Source: Tissierellia bacterium
GTDB taxonomy: Bacteria; Bacillota; Clostridia; Peptostreptococcales; Acidaminobacteraceae
Length of the DNA stretch: 55,329 nucleotides
NCBI GenBank assembly: GCA_012838225.1
Contig: DUPT01000007.1
Location: 1-55,329 of the forward strand
Direction: 5' to 3'
Shown here: positions 40,396 to 49,442 of the stretch, piece by piece
Position numbering within the stretch: the stretch's first letter is position 1
How the letters are laid out: every line of letters begins with the position of its first letter
Notes under the pieces: generated by a model
Databases searched by the model: none
Told to the model about the DNA's origin: nothing
What the model saw: only the letters and a program-made list of their open reading frames with translations
Translations under genes and position numbers: made by a program

Positions 40396-42813
40396 ATGAA
40401 ACTATCACTGAACTGGTTAAAAGATTATGTTGAGCTACCCGAAGATCTGACGCCCGAGAAGCTGGCTCACGATCTGACGATGATGACGGTCGAGGTAGAA
40501 GGCATCGAATCATTGGCCGACAATTTCGACAAGATGGTAGTGGGTCAGATCCTGGAGGTCAAGGATCATCCCCGTGCCGATAAGCTAAAGATCGTCATGA
40601 CTGATATCGGACGAGACAAGCCGGCGCAGATCGTTTGCGGCGGGACGAACCTGGCGCCACAGCAAAAGGTGGCCGTCAGTCTGCCGGGCTCGATGGTCCG
40701 TTGGCACGGTGAGGGCGACCTGGTCGAGATCAAGGCAGCCAAGCTTCGAGGCGTCGAGTCCTACGGCATGATCTGCTCCTCGGGTGAGATCGGTCTGGAG
40801 GATCTGCTACCGGAGCCTGAGCTGGAGCTGATCATGGACATCTCATTTGTCGATGATGCTCCCGGTACGCCGTTGGCCAACGCCTTGGGACTGGATGACT
40901 ATATTTTTGAGATCGATAATAAGAGCATGACCAACCGGCCTGATCTGTGGGGACACTACGGGGTCGCCAGAGAATTGGCAGCGATCTATGATGTCGCGCT
41001 GAAGGAATTGCCAAAAGGCAAGCTCCCGACCGAGGCCGGCATCGAGGTCCGGATCGAAGCGCCTGAGGATACACCGCGCTATGCCGCCATGACGATCGAG
41101 GGGCTGCAAAACGGTCCGTCGCCATTTTGGTTGAAGAGTCGCCTGATGAGCGTCGGTCAGCGACCGATCGATGTATTGGTTGACTTCACCAACTATATCA
41201 TGATGGCGACCGGTCAGCCGACCCACGGCTTTGATCGAACGCAGGTCAAGGACTATATTGAGATCCGTCGCGGCCGAGCGGGCGAGCAATTGGAGCTGTT
41301 GAATCATGACCGGCTCGATGTCGGTCCGGATTCACTCCTGATCACTGATAGCAAAGGGGTATTGGCCCTGGCCGGTGTGATGGGCGGAAAGCTTGATTCG
41401 ATCTATCCGACCACGACCGATCTGATCTTGGAGGTGGCCAACTTCCACCCCCGATTGACCCGTCACACCTCGCAAAAATTCAACGAACGGACCGAGGCCT
41501 CGACCCGGTTTGAAAAGGGGATCAATACCCAGCGGGTCGATGACGCCCTGCAATACGCAGTCTATCTTCTGCAAGTGCTCCAGCCTCAGGCCAAGATCAC
41601 CGGACTGACCGACAATTATCCCAAGCCGACTGAGGCCGCGACGGTGCGTGTCGACAAAGCGTTTATCGACACCCGCCTAGGCAGAGTCGTCAGTCAAGCG
41701 GAGATCAGCCATTCGCTCGAGAAGCTCGGCTATGAAGTCAGCTTTCAAAACGGCCGATTCACGGTCAAAGCGCCCACCTGGCGCTCGACCGGTGATATCG
41801 AGATCAAGGACGATATCCTGGAGGAAGTAGCTCGGATGCTCGGCTATGAAGCAATGACTTTCGTAGCACCGACGATCGAGATGAGAGCCGCAGTCCGTCA
41901 ACTCGACATGGATCTGGAGCGAAAGCTGCGACAGTATCTGGCCCATACTCAGGCCGCCCAGGAGATCTTCACGTATCCCTGGATCAAGGATGAGCTCTTC
42001 AGTGCCGCCGGGATCACCGCGGAAGCAGTCGAGCTCGACAGCCCGCCGGCACCGGACATGAAGCGGCTGAGAAACAGTCTGGTCCCGGGGCTGATCGGAG
42101 CGATCGATCTCAATCATCACTCCTTTAGCGAGTTTCGTATCTTTGAGCTGGCCCAGGTGTTTCGACCCGGGGACTATCGACCGAGCGTGGCGGAGGAGAT
42201 CCTGCCGGTGATGGAGCGCCACCTGGCCGGTGCCTATGTCGGTCCCAAGCCGATGGAGCTGTTTCGTCAGGTGAAGGGGATGCTTGAGGATCTGCCGCGG
42301 GCGGTTGCGATGGAGGAGCTGACGTTTAAACAGCTCGAGCAGCCCGGCTGGGCCGACAGCAAGCTGTGGCTCAATATTCTCTGCGGTGAAACAATCGTCG
42401 GCGTATTTGGACTCTTATCGCTTCGAGCGGCCAAAGCGGGCGGGATCAAACGGATCCAATCGGTGATCTTTGAGCTCAATCTCGAAGGCTTGATAGCTTT
42501 GCCCTCTCGGGAGAACAGCTTCGAGCCGCTGCCGGAGTTTCCGCTGGTCGATGTCGATATTTCGCCCATTCTCGATGAGGCCGTTTCCTGGGCGCAGGTC
42601 GAGCAGATCGTGGGACCGATGGTCAAACGGATCGAATTTGTCGATGTCTTCCGGGGAAAACCGATCCCCGAGGGTAAAAAGAGTTTGACGCTGCGCGTCT
42701 GGTTCCAGTCAAAAGATGGTACAATGACAATGGAACAGGTCGATCGCCGGGTCCAGGCGATCGTTGGTCAACTGAAGAAACGCCTCGGAGCAACCGTCCG
42801 GGGAATGGAATAG
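40396..42813 (+). CDS. pheT: phenylalanyl-tRNA synthetase beta subunit
   Basis: This 805-residue subunit binds and edits tRNA-Phe. Domains in order: B1 and an OB-fold (EMAP-like, 40-150, VVGQILEVKDHPRADKLKI), the B3/4 editing domain (about 205-380), B5 (about 400-475), the catalytic-like core, and a C-terminal anticodon-binding FDX domain (about 705-803). The separation from pheS is 8 nt with AGGAGG. Confidence 0.98.
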   Translation: MKLSLNWLKDYVELPEDLTPEKLAHDLTMMTVEVEGIESLADNFDKMVVGQILEVKDHPRADKLKIVMTDIGRDKPAQIVCGGTNLAPQQKVAVSLPGSMVRWHGEGDLVEIKAAKLRGVESYGMICSSGEIGLEDLLPEPELELIMDISFVDDAPGTPLANALGLDDYIFEIDNKSMTNRPDLWGHYGVARELAAIYDVALKELPKGKLPTEAGIEVRIEAPEDTPRYAAMTIEGLQNGPSPFWLKSRLMSVGQRPIDVLVDFTNYIMMATGQPTHGFDRTQVKDYIEIRRGRAGEQLELLNHDRLDVGPDSLLITDSKGVLALAGVMGGKLDSIYPTTTDLILEVANFHPRLTRHTSQKFNERTEASTRFEKGINTQRVDDALQYAVYLLQVLQPQAKITGLTDNYPKPTEAATVRVDKAFIDTRLGRVVSQAEISHSLEKLGYEVSFQNGRFTVKAPTWRSTGDIEIKDDILEEVARMLGYEAMTFVAPTIEMRAAVRQLDMDLERKLRQYLAHTQAAQEIFTYPWIKDELFSAAGITAEAVELDSPPAPDMKRLRNSLVPGLIGAIDLNHHSFSEFRIFELAQVFRPGDYRPSVAEEILPVMERHLAGAYVGPKPMELFRQVKGMLEDLPRAVAMEELTFKQLEQPGWADSKLWLNILCGETIVGVFGLLSLRAAKAGGIKRIQSVIFELNLEGLIALPSRENSFEPLPEFPLVDVDISPILDEAVSWAQVEQIVGPMVKRIEFVDVFRGKPIPEGKKSLTLRVWFQSKDGTMTMEQVDRRVQAIVGQLKKRLGATVRGME

Positions 42814-42821
42814 GAGAAGCT

Positions 42822-43208
42822 ATGGGTAGACGAGTAAGTTTTCAAGTCGATGGTGCCAACCTCACCATGATCACCGATGAATCGCAAGAGCATATCGAGC
42901 AGGTTCTGGCGATGGTTCATGATGCGATCTCGCTCATGAAGCGCAAGAATGACTCGATCAGCTCGGCCAGCATCTATCGCTATGTCATGGTCTATCTGGC
43001 CGACCAGATCATCGATCTGCAGGAGATCGTGGCCAATGAGCCCAAGGAGGAAGGCGACGGTTCCCTGGAGGACGAAAACCTCAATCTGAAAAAAGAACTG
43101 CAGGCCCTGCGCCAGTTACAGATGAACTGGGAGGGTCGCGTCTCACAGCTCCAGGAGCTCCTGCTGGAGAAAAATCAATTGATCCAGGAGTTAAGGGATA
43201 AGAAATGA
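42822..43208 (+). CDS. zapA: cell division protein ZapA
   Basis: A 128-residue ZapA that bundles FtsZ filaments. The N-terminal globular head (about 1-60) is followed by a long Leu-rich coiled-coil (about 70-125, including LNLKKELQALRQLQ). As is common in Firmicutes it sits between pheT and mutS2, overlapping mutS2 by ATGA. Confidence 0.88.
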   Translation: MGRRVSFQVDGANLTMITDESQEHIEQVLAMVHDAISLMKRKNDSISSASIYRYVMVYLADQIIDLQEIVANEPKEEGDGSLEDENLNLKKELQALRQLQMNWEGRVSQLQELLLEKNQLIQELRDKK

Positions 43209-45559
43209 TATCAGATAAGAGCAGCTGGCGCCTGGAATGGAACAAGGTGCTCGAGACCGTATTGACCTTTATGCCCTCGCAACAGACGAGGGCACTTTTG
43301 TCGAGCCGCGGCTTTAGCAAAAACCGACTGGAGATGGATCGTCGAAAAGCCGAGCTGAGTGAAGCCATCCGTCTTTATCTGGGCTACTCGCCCTTACCCA
43401 GCGGAGCGCTGCATGAGATCGAACAGGCCATCAAGCACGCCTTGAAGGGCGGGGTCTTAGAGCCTGAGCAGTTTATTGATATCGGTGATAGTCTTCGCAC
43501 CTTGAGAAAACTGAACGCCTTCACCCTCGATATCGAGCATTTCAGTCAGCGCTATCCTTTGATGGATGAGATCATTCGACCGGTCAAGCCCTATCAGGGA
43601 CTGGAGGAGCGGATCGAGCAGACGATCGATTATGACGGCAGCGTCAAATCGACCGCTTCGCCCGAGCTTCAGAGGCTCAGACGTAAGATCGCCTCGACTG
43701 AGGATTCGATCCGGCGCCGGATCGATTCGTTTATCAGTGATCCGGCCTACGCCGACTACCTGCAGGATCAGATCGTGACGCTTCGAAACGATCGCTTCGT
43801 CATACCGGTCAAAGCCGAGCACAAACGCCGAGTCCCGGGCATGGTCCACGATCGCTCCTCGACCGGCGCGACGCTGTTTGTCGAGCCGATTGCCTTGCTT
43901 GAACTCAATAATGAGCTGCGCGAGACGATCGCTTTAGAGCATGAGGAGATCGTAAGGATCCTAAAAGAATTGTCGCGGATCGTTGGACTCCACGGTGAGG
44001 ATATCCTGGGCTCACACGCCGCCGCCAATCTGATCTTCATTTTGTTTGGTCTGGCCAAGTACTCGGTCTCGATCGAGGCAAATCTGGCGGAAACGGTCGA
44101 GGAAAAGACCATCCGACTCAATGTGGCCCGCCACCCCTTGCTCGACCCGAAAACGGTCGTGCCGATGACGATGGATTTTGGCTCCGACCATAAGCTGCTG
44201 ATCATCACCGGTCCCAATACCGGTGGGAAAACAGTTGTTTTAAAAACGATCGGACTGCTGTGCCTGATGAATCAGTTCGGGCTGGCCATTCCGGCCGCCG
44301 AGGGGTCCCACTTGCCCTTCTTCGAGCAGATCTTTGTCGATATCGGCGATGAGCAGTCGATCGAACAGAGCCTGAGCACCTTCAGCTCCCATATGACCAA
44401 TGTCATCAATATCCTGGACTCGGCGGATGAAGAATCCTTAGTCCTGCTGGACGAGCTGGGAGCGGGGACAGACCCTCAAGAAGGCGCCGCCCTGGCCCGA
44501 AGCATCCTGCTTCGGCTGCAGAGGCAAAAGCCCCTGGTGTTTGCCACCTCCCACTACAGTGAGATCAAGCAGTTTGCGATGCAGACCGATGGTTTTGATA
44601 ATGCTTCGGTCGAGTTTGACATCAATACCTTAAGCCCGACGTATCGTCTGATGATGGGTGTCCCGGGCAGCTCCAATGCCTTCGATATTTCGCGCAAGCT
44701 CGGTATGCCCGAGGATGTCTTGGAAACCGCCGCCTCGGTGCTCGATCATTCGGCGGTGGAGCTTGAGAGCATCATTCGTGAGCTCGAGCAGACCAGAAAG
44801 CAGCGTGATGATGATGCCAAGGAGGTCAAGCAGGTGCTCGAGGAAACAAAGGCCCTGCGCAGCCGCTATGAAGACCGACTGCAAAGCATAGCCCAGCAGC
44901 GCGAGAAGATCTTGGATCAGGCCAAGGCGGAGGCCAGAGAGCTGTTAAGAAAGACCGAGGACGACTCAAAAGAGATCATGAAGCAGCTTCGTGCCATGTC
45001 CTCAGGAACGGTCGATCATCAGCAGCTTGAAGCCCAGCAGGCGAAGCTGCGCCAGGGAAAAGACCGCTTGAAAACGAAGGATCAACCAAGGCGCAAGGTC
45101 AATGCCCCTAAAAAACTGCTCGAGGGGGAAGCCATCTATGTGCCTAAGCTTGATTCCAAGGGTCATGTCCTAAGCACTCCGGATAAAAAAGGCAACTTCC
45201 AGGCCATGATCGGGATCCTCAAGATGACGCTCAATATCAATGAAGTCGAAAAGGTCCAAGCCGAAGAAAAGAGCTGGATCCCACCGGCCCCCAAGGGTGA
45301 TCGAAGCGTCAAGTCCGTCCAGATGAAGCTCGATCTGCGAGGCAAAAACATGGAGGAGGCCCGCATCGAGGTCGATCGTTTCCTAGATCAGGCCGCCATC
45401 GGACAAGCCGGACAAGTCGAGATCATCCATGGCAAGGGCACCGGTGTTCTGCGTGATTTTGTGACTGACTTTTTAAAGAAACACCCTCAGGTGGCCGAAT
45501 ATCGCTTGGGCGGTTATCATGAAGGCGGCTCGGGCGTGACCATCGTCACCTTGAAGTAG
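43205..45559 (+). CDS. mutS2: endonuclease MutS2
   Basis: This 784-residue MutS2 suppresses recombination and splits collided ribosomes in Bacillus. The core has Walker A GPNTGGKTVVLKT near residue 336 and Walker B VLLDELGAGTDPQEG near residue 415. A long coiled-coil (about 515-610) precedes a KOW-like region and a C-terminal Smr nuclease domain with LDLRGKNMEEA near residue 705 and HGKGTGVLR near residue 743. The DLR and HGKG motifs required for nuclease activity are intact. Confidence 0.97.
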   Translation: MISDKSSWRLEWNKVLETVLTFMPSQQTRALLSSRGFSKNRLEMDRRKAELSEAIRLYLGYSPLPSGALHEIEQAIKHALKGGVLEPEQFIDIGDSLRTLRKLNAFTLDIEHFSQRYPLMDEIIRPVKPYQGLEERIEQTIDYDGSVKSTASPELQRLRRKIASTEDSIRRRIDSFISDPAYADYLQDQIVTLRNDRFVIPVKAEHKRRVPGMVHDRSSTGATLFVEPIALLELNNELRETIALEHEEIVRILKELSRIVGLHGEDILGSHAAANLIFILFGLAKYSVSIEANLAETVEEKTIRLNVARHPLLDPKTVVPMTMDFGSDHKLLIITGPNTGGKTVVLKTIGLLCLMNQFGLAIPAAEGSHLPFFEQIFVDIGDEQSIEQSLSTFSSHMTNVINILDSADEESLVLLDELGAGTDPQEGAALARSILLRLQRQKPLVFATSHYSEIKQFAMQTDGFDNASVEFDINTLSPTYRLMMGVPGSSNAFDISRKLGMPEDVLETAASVLDHSAVELESIIRELEQTRKQRDDDAKEVKQVLEETKALRSRYEDRLQSIAQQREKILDQAKAEARELLRKTEDDSKEIMKQLRAMSSGTVDHQQLEAQQAKLRQGKDRLKTKDQPRRKVNAPKKLLEGEAIYVPKLDSKGHVLSTPDKKGNFQAMIGILKMTLNINEVEKVQAEEKSWIPPAPKGDRSVKSVQMKLDLRGKNMEEARIEVDRFLDQAAIGQAGQVEIIHGKGTGVLRDFVTDFLKKHPQVAEYRLGGYHEGGSGVTIVTLK

Positions 45560-45579
45560 CCTTCAGAACAGGACAATCT

Positions 45580-47262
45580 ATGAATCCTATCACAACGATA
45601 CGAACTCGCTTACAGAGCTTTTCTCAGGCCTATCGCCGTTTTCCCGTGACGATCACATTGGCGATCGGTCTGTTTGTTTGGTTGATACTCAATGAATACC
45701 GGTTGGATCAGATCCTGGGGGAGGTCTGGGTCGGACGGCTCATCCTCAGCTGGATCTATGCCATCTTCCTATCGTTTTTGATCGGGGTGCTCCTCGAAGC
45801 AAAGACGATCTCGCCCCTGCGAAGCGGACTGATCTATGGCCTCGGCGGTTTGATCGCTACCGGGGTCTACTTCTGGGTCTTTCCCGACCGGCAGCAGTTG
45901 TTTGTTCGTGATGGGCTCTATGTCTATTTCGGTCTGGTATTGGCGACGCTGCTGGCCATCTTTTTAGAGCGCCGGCTGCGCCCGGGTCAACTGGTGCCGC
46001 ATAAGGCGTTAGAGGTCCTGTCAAGCTTTGCCTGGACGGGACTGTTCAGCTTTGTCATCGGCGTCGGATCATTGTTGGTCTTTGTCATGATCGATGCGCT
46101 GTTTCAGGTGAATCTTCGCCTGGATCGCTTCGGGCGGGTGATCTTTGAAGCCACGATGCTGTTGTTTGCCGTACCGTTTTTCCTAAGCGGACTAAAGCCG
46201 TCGGGACAGACGACCGAGGAGGCCTATGATCCCCTGTTTCAAAAGCTTCTGCGCTATGTCTGTTTGCCGCTGGCTATCGTCTATACGGTCGTGCTCTATG
46301 TCTACTCGGCTAAGATCCTCATCACCCAGACCTGGCCTCAGGGACTGGTATCACACCTTGTCTTGTGGTACAGCCTGTTTGTCATTGCTGTCTATATCTT
46401 CCTGCGGGGAGAAAGAGACCGATTGCCCAGGATGTTTGATTATTTCCCCTTGGCCGTCGTGCCGCTGCTTGGCATGATGTTTGGCTCGATCGGTCAACGC
46501 ATATGGCAGTATGGCTGGACCCCCAACCGCTACCTGGTCGTGATTGCCGGGATCTGGGCCTTAGGTGCCTTGATCTATCTCAGTCTGAGAAAATACTCAC
46601 CTTGGATCCTGGCAGGCAGTCTTGTCCTTTTCATCCTGGTCGGCACCAATTCACCCCTCGGAGCCTACGACGTGTCAGTGCGCTCGCAGCGAGCGATTCT
46701 AAACGAGACATTAGCGGAGCAGGGGATGCTGAAGGCGGGCGAACTAATACCTCAAGCCGTCTCTCAAGCGACCAAACAGCAGGTGAGTGCCTCCGTCTTG
46801 TGGTTTGTCAGACATCAGGCGAGTGAAGAACTGTCATACCTGCCGCCGGATTTTACGATGGATGATTTTAGCGATACCTTCGGGTTTTCGCCCGAGTATC
46901 AGACTTTCGGAGAGGAACTGTCGCAACAATATGTCGGCTTCTACGCCGAAGAAGAGCTTTCTCTAGAGACTGTCAAGGGCCGGCTGATCTTCACTTCAGT
47001 CCATCAGGCTACCACCAACACGATCGATGGCTATACCTTTTTCATTGATGATGATGCACTGGTGATCGAGCCCCCCGACGGGCAGAGATTGAACCTTGCG
47101 ATGGACTGGATACCGGAGGCCGAGCAAAAGGCCAATCAAACCATGCGAGTGATCAAAGAAGGTCGCTACACTCTCTATGTCCGAAATGCGTCCGGCATGA
47201 TACAACACGATGAATTTGACCTCACTGATGTGAGCTTCTTTTTGCTGATCGAACAGGAATAA
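45580..47262 (+). CDS. DUF4153 polytopic membrane protein
   Basis: A 560-residue protein with about eleven hydrophobic segments in residues 20-370. The block RLPRMFDYFPLAVVPLLGMMFGSIGQRIWQYGWTPNRYLV near residue 285 is the DUF4153 signature. The C-terminal about 180 residues are soluble and have no family match. Function unknown. It follows mutS2 by 20 nt and may share its transcript. Confidence 0.85.
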   Translation: MNPITTIRTRLQSFSQAYRRFPVTITLAIGLFVWLILNEYRLDQILGEVWVGRLILSWIYAIFLSFLIGVLLEAKTISPLRSGLIYGLGGLIATGVYFWVFPDRQQLFVRDGLYVYFGLVLATLLAIFLERRLRPGQLVPHKALEVLSSFAWTGLFSFVIGVGSLLVFVMIDALFQVNLRLDRFGRVIFEATMLLFAVPFFLSGLKPSGQTTEEAYDPLFQKLLRYVCLPLAIVYTVVLYVYSAKILITQTWPQGLVSHLVLWYSLFVIAVYIFLRGERDRLPRMFDYFPLAVVPLLGMMFGSIGQRIWQYGWTPNRYLVVIAGIWALGALIYLSLRKYSPWILAGSLVLFILVGTNSPLGAYDVSVRSQRAILNETLAEQGMLKAGELIPQAVSQATKQQVSASVLWFVRHQASEELSYLPPDFTMDDFSDTFGFSPEYQTFGEELSQQYVGFYAEEELSLETVKGRLIFTSVHQATTNTIDGYTFFIDDDALVIEPPDGQRLNLAMDWIPEAEQKANQTMRVIKEGRYTLYVRNASGMIQHDEFDLTDVSFFLLIEQE

Positions 47263-47306
47263 AGGGTAGACATAGATTAATCAGCTAACCCAAGAAAGGA
47301 TATTGC

Positions 47307-47849
47307 ATGAAGAAAATCGGACTAATCGTCGGCAGTCTGCGCCGGGAATCGTATAACCGCAAGCTGGCGCTGGAGTTTATGGCCTTGGTGCCGGATGGCT
47401 ATCAGGCCGAACTGATAGAAATATCGGACCTGCCGGTCTATAATGAAGACTTTGATCACGGTGATCCGCCTCAAGCGGTGGTGGATTTCAGGCAAAAGTT
47501 AAGTGAGAGCGAGGCTTTTGTTTTCGTAACCCCGGAATATAATCGCTCCGTCCCCAGCGGCCTTAAAAACGCCATTGATGTCGGTTCACGACCTCCGGGA
47601 GAGAGTAAGTGGAGCCAAAAACCGGCTGCCATCATCAGCGCTTCTCCGGGAGCCTATGGTGCTTTTGGGGCCAATCATCATCTGCGTCAATCGCTGGTAT
47701 TTCTCGATATGCCGACCGTACAACAGCCCGAGGCCTACCTAGGAGGGATCGATCAAGCTTGGGAGGATGACGGCACGATCAGTCAGCGTACCAAAAAGCT
47801 GCTTCAAAAAGTGATGGACGCTCTGATCCAACTGATTGAGAAACAATAG
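47307..47849 (+). CDS. NADPH-dependent FMN reductase family protein
   Basis: A 180-residue flavodoxin-fold reductase (azoreductase/chromate-reductase type). The FMN phosphate loop is GSLRRESYNRKLA near residue 9 and the second flavin motif is PEYNRSVPSGLKNAID near residue 75. AAAGG precedes the ATG, and a terminator follows. Confidence 0.92.
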   Translation: MKKIGLIVGSLRRESYNRKLALEFMALVPDGYQAELIEISDLPVYNEDFDHGDPPQAVVDFRQKLSESEAFVFVTPEYNRSVPSGLKNAIDVGSRPPGESKWSQKPAAIISASPGAYGAFGANHHLRQSLVFLDMPTVQQPEAYLGGIDQAWEDDGTISQRTKKLLQKVMDALIQLIEKQ

Positions 47850-47855
47850 ACAGAC

Positions 47856-47887
47856 AAGCAGTGGCCAAACGGTCACTGCTTCTTAAA
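47856..47887 (+). terminator. intrinsic terminator after the FMN reductase gene
   Basis: AAGCAGTGGCC (47856-47866) pairs with GGTCACTGCTT (47871-47881) with one mismatch-like G-T; a weak T-run follows. Confidence 0.65.
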
Positions 47888-47928
47888 TATCGCGTAAAAA
47901 CTAATCGGACCTAGTGGGTGTCAAATGC

Positions 47929-48441
47929 CTAGAGTATGTCATCCGTCAAATAGTCAAACCGAGGGCATTCGTAGTAGAGTCTGGCGGTGGCATCGGCCCA
48001 GTCGTCGTGATCAAGCTCTTTTAGGGGCAGTGGCCGCCAGTCGGGTCTGACTTCATAGCCCCAGGAAAAGCCGCTGATAAAGCGGATCTGGGGCTTGGTG
48101 GCTGTCTTATCGGCCAGGTCCACCAGGAAGGTCTTGATGGTGATGCGCCACTTGGGATAGCTCCTCGCCTCGGTCGCCAGTCGGCAGTAGAGATTGGCCG
48201 GATAGGCCAAGGCAAAAAAGGGAGCGTTGGTCTCACCCAAGGCGTCCTGCAGCCAGATGCCGGTGCGATGGACATCATAGTCCTTGGTCGACTCATCCGT
48301 ATATTCCAGCGTTCTGGTCTGGATGAAGCCGATCGGTTCAAAGTGGTCTTGATCTAATCTGACCCTTAGCTCCAAACTTTCTGTTTGAGGCTGTTGCAGG
48401 TCGATCGTCATGTGGCCTAAACTCGTCTCAATGATCGCCAT
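47929..48441 (-). CDS. conserved-looking hypothetical protein, function unknown
   Basis: A 170-residue soluble protein without a signal peptide. It is acidic, with several aromatic residues (ISGFSWGYEVRPDWRPLPL near residue 122) and no motif I can assign. Its start lies inside the end of the rhomboid gene (14-nt overlap), so the two are probably one transcript and their products may work together. Confidence 0.6.
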   Translation of the reverse strand: MAIIETSLGHMTIDLQQPQTESLELRVRLDQDHFEPIGFIQTRTLEYTDESTKDYDVHRTGIWLQDALGETNAPFFALAYPANLYCRLATEARSYPKWRITIKTFLVDLADKTATKPQIRFISGFSWGYEVRPDWRPLPLKELDHDDWADATARLYYECPRFDYLTDDIL

Positions 48442-49180
48442 AATACTTCAAATACTCCTGTTCGACTCGCCAGGCGTTTTCATTATCGCCTTTATAGTAA
48501 TAGTACGAGAACTTATCGATAAAATAGTCTTCCGAATACTTATAGGTCTTAAACTTAAAGCCGGCCCCAATCGCCAGTAGGATGAGAAAGCCGAAGGCGA
48601 TCCGTTTTAGTCTCTCCGGATTGCGACTGAACTGATCGAATAAAAAGTAGATCGCCAGTCCGCCCAGAAAGCCGAAGATGTGGCCGGCCTTATCGATCGT
48701 CGGATTGGTAAAGGTATAGACCAGATTGATGCCGATGACCAGAAACATCTGGCTGCCAAAGATCTCCTTATAGCCCTCGCGATTGAGGATAAACAAATAG
48801 ATGTGAAAGGCAAACAGACCAAAGATCGCCCCCGAGGCCCCGAGTGATACACTGTTCGAGGTGATAAACGAGCCGATCGAGGCAATGATGCCGATCAGCA
48901 GATAGAAGGCGAGATAACGCTTCGGTCCATAGAAGCGCTCGACCAAGGGGCCGACATAATACAGCGCCAGTGAGTTGAAGGCCAAATGGGCGATGCCGCC
49001 GTGGAGAAACATCGGTGTGATCAAGTGCCAGAGCAGTCCATCGACGATTCTGAAGTTCACCTTGGCGCCAAAGTCGACCAGGGTAGGATAGGAGAGCGTG
49101 CGATCATAAACCATCATGATGGCAAAGACCACTACATTGATCGCGATCAATGCATAGGTCACGGGATACTTTCTTGTCAT
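48428..49180 (-). CDS. rhomboid-family intramembrane serine protease
   Basis: A 250-residue membrane protein with six hydrophobic helices. The catalytic Ser is in GASGAIFGL near residue 115 and the catalytic His in AGHIFGFLGG near residue 165; HLITPMFLHGGIAHLAFN near residue 52 is also typical. A soluble C-terminal segment of about 45 residues with a Tyr-rich stretch follows the helices. I use ATG 49180 with GAGGT upstream; a TTG 15 nt earlier is less likely. Substrate unknown. Confidence 0.93.
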   Translation of the reverse strand: MTRKYPVTYALIAINVVVFAIMMVYDRTLSYPTLVDFGAKVNFRIVDGLLWHLITPMFLHGGIAHLAFNSLALYYVGPLVERFYGPKRYLAFYLLIGIIASIGSFITSNSVSLGASGAIFGLFAFHIYLFILNREGYKEIFGSQMFLVIGINLVYTFTNPTIDKAGHIFGFLGGLAIYFLFDQFSRNPERLKRIAFGFLILLAIGAGFKFKTYKYSEDYFIDKFSYYYYKGDNENAWRVEQEYLKYYGDH

Positions 49181-49181
49181 A

Positions 49182-49211
49182 TTGACCTCATTCAAGTCGG
49201 TGTGATATTAT
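49182..49211 (+). promoter_or_regulatory. promoter of the argS T-box transcript
   Basis: TTGACC (49182-49187), 18-nt spacer, TATTAT (49206-49211). The -10 lies within a 22-bp palindrome. Confidence 0.7.
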
Positions 49212-49224
49212 TCTAATAATATCA
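49203..49224. repeat. 22-bp AT-rich palindrome between the rhomboid and argS genes
   Basis: TGATATTATT - CT - AATAATATCA is a perfect 10-bp inverted repeat. It covers the -10 of the argS promoter and offers a symmetrical TATTAT for the divergent rhomboid gene. It could be an operator or simply paired -10 elements. Confidence 0.7.
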
Positions 49225-49397
49225 TATGGGCAGTGATGAGGAAAAATGGGCGCTTGGTCTAAGAGAAACAGTGGTCGGTGAAAACTGTGACGGCAAACAT
49301 TTGGCGCGCATCTGTACATCCCAAAAACACTAAGCGAGTCTAACTAAGTAGAGTGGTACCGCGGCTAGAAGTCGTCTCTACACATGTTGGGCTTTTT
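49218..49397 (+). promoter_or_regulatory. T-box leader, probable arginine specifier
   Basis: AGAGTGGTACCGCGG (49350-49364) is a canonical T-box sequence. The Stem I region is shorter and less standard than in the leuS and pheS leaders. The likely specifier is a CGC (Arg) in GGCGCGCATC; either 49304-49306 or 49306-49308 is possible, the latter being followed by a purine as usual. The terminator T-run is at 49393-49397. Confidence 0.8.
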
Positions 49398-49442
49398 CTA
49401 TGGATAGGAAAGGAGAAACTAAGTTTCTTAGTCAATAACACC

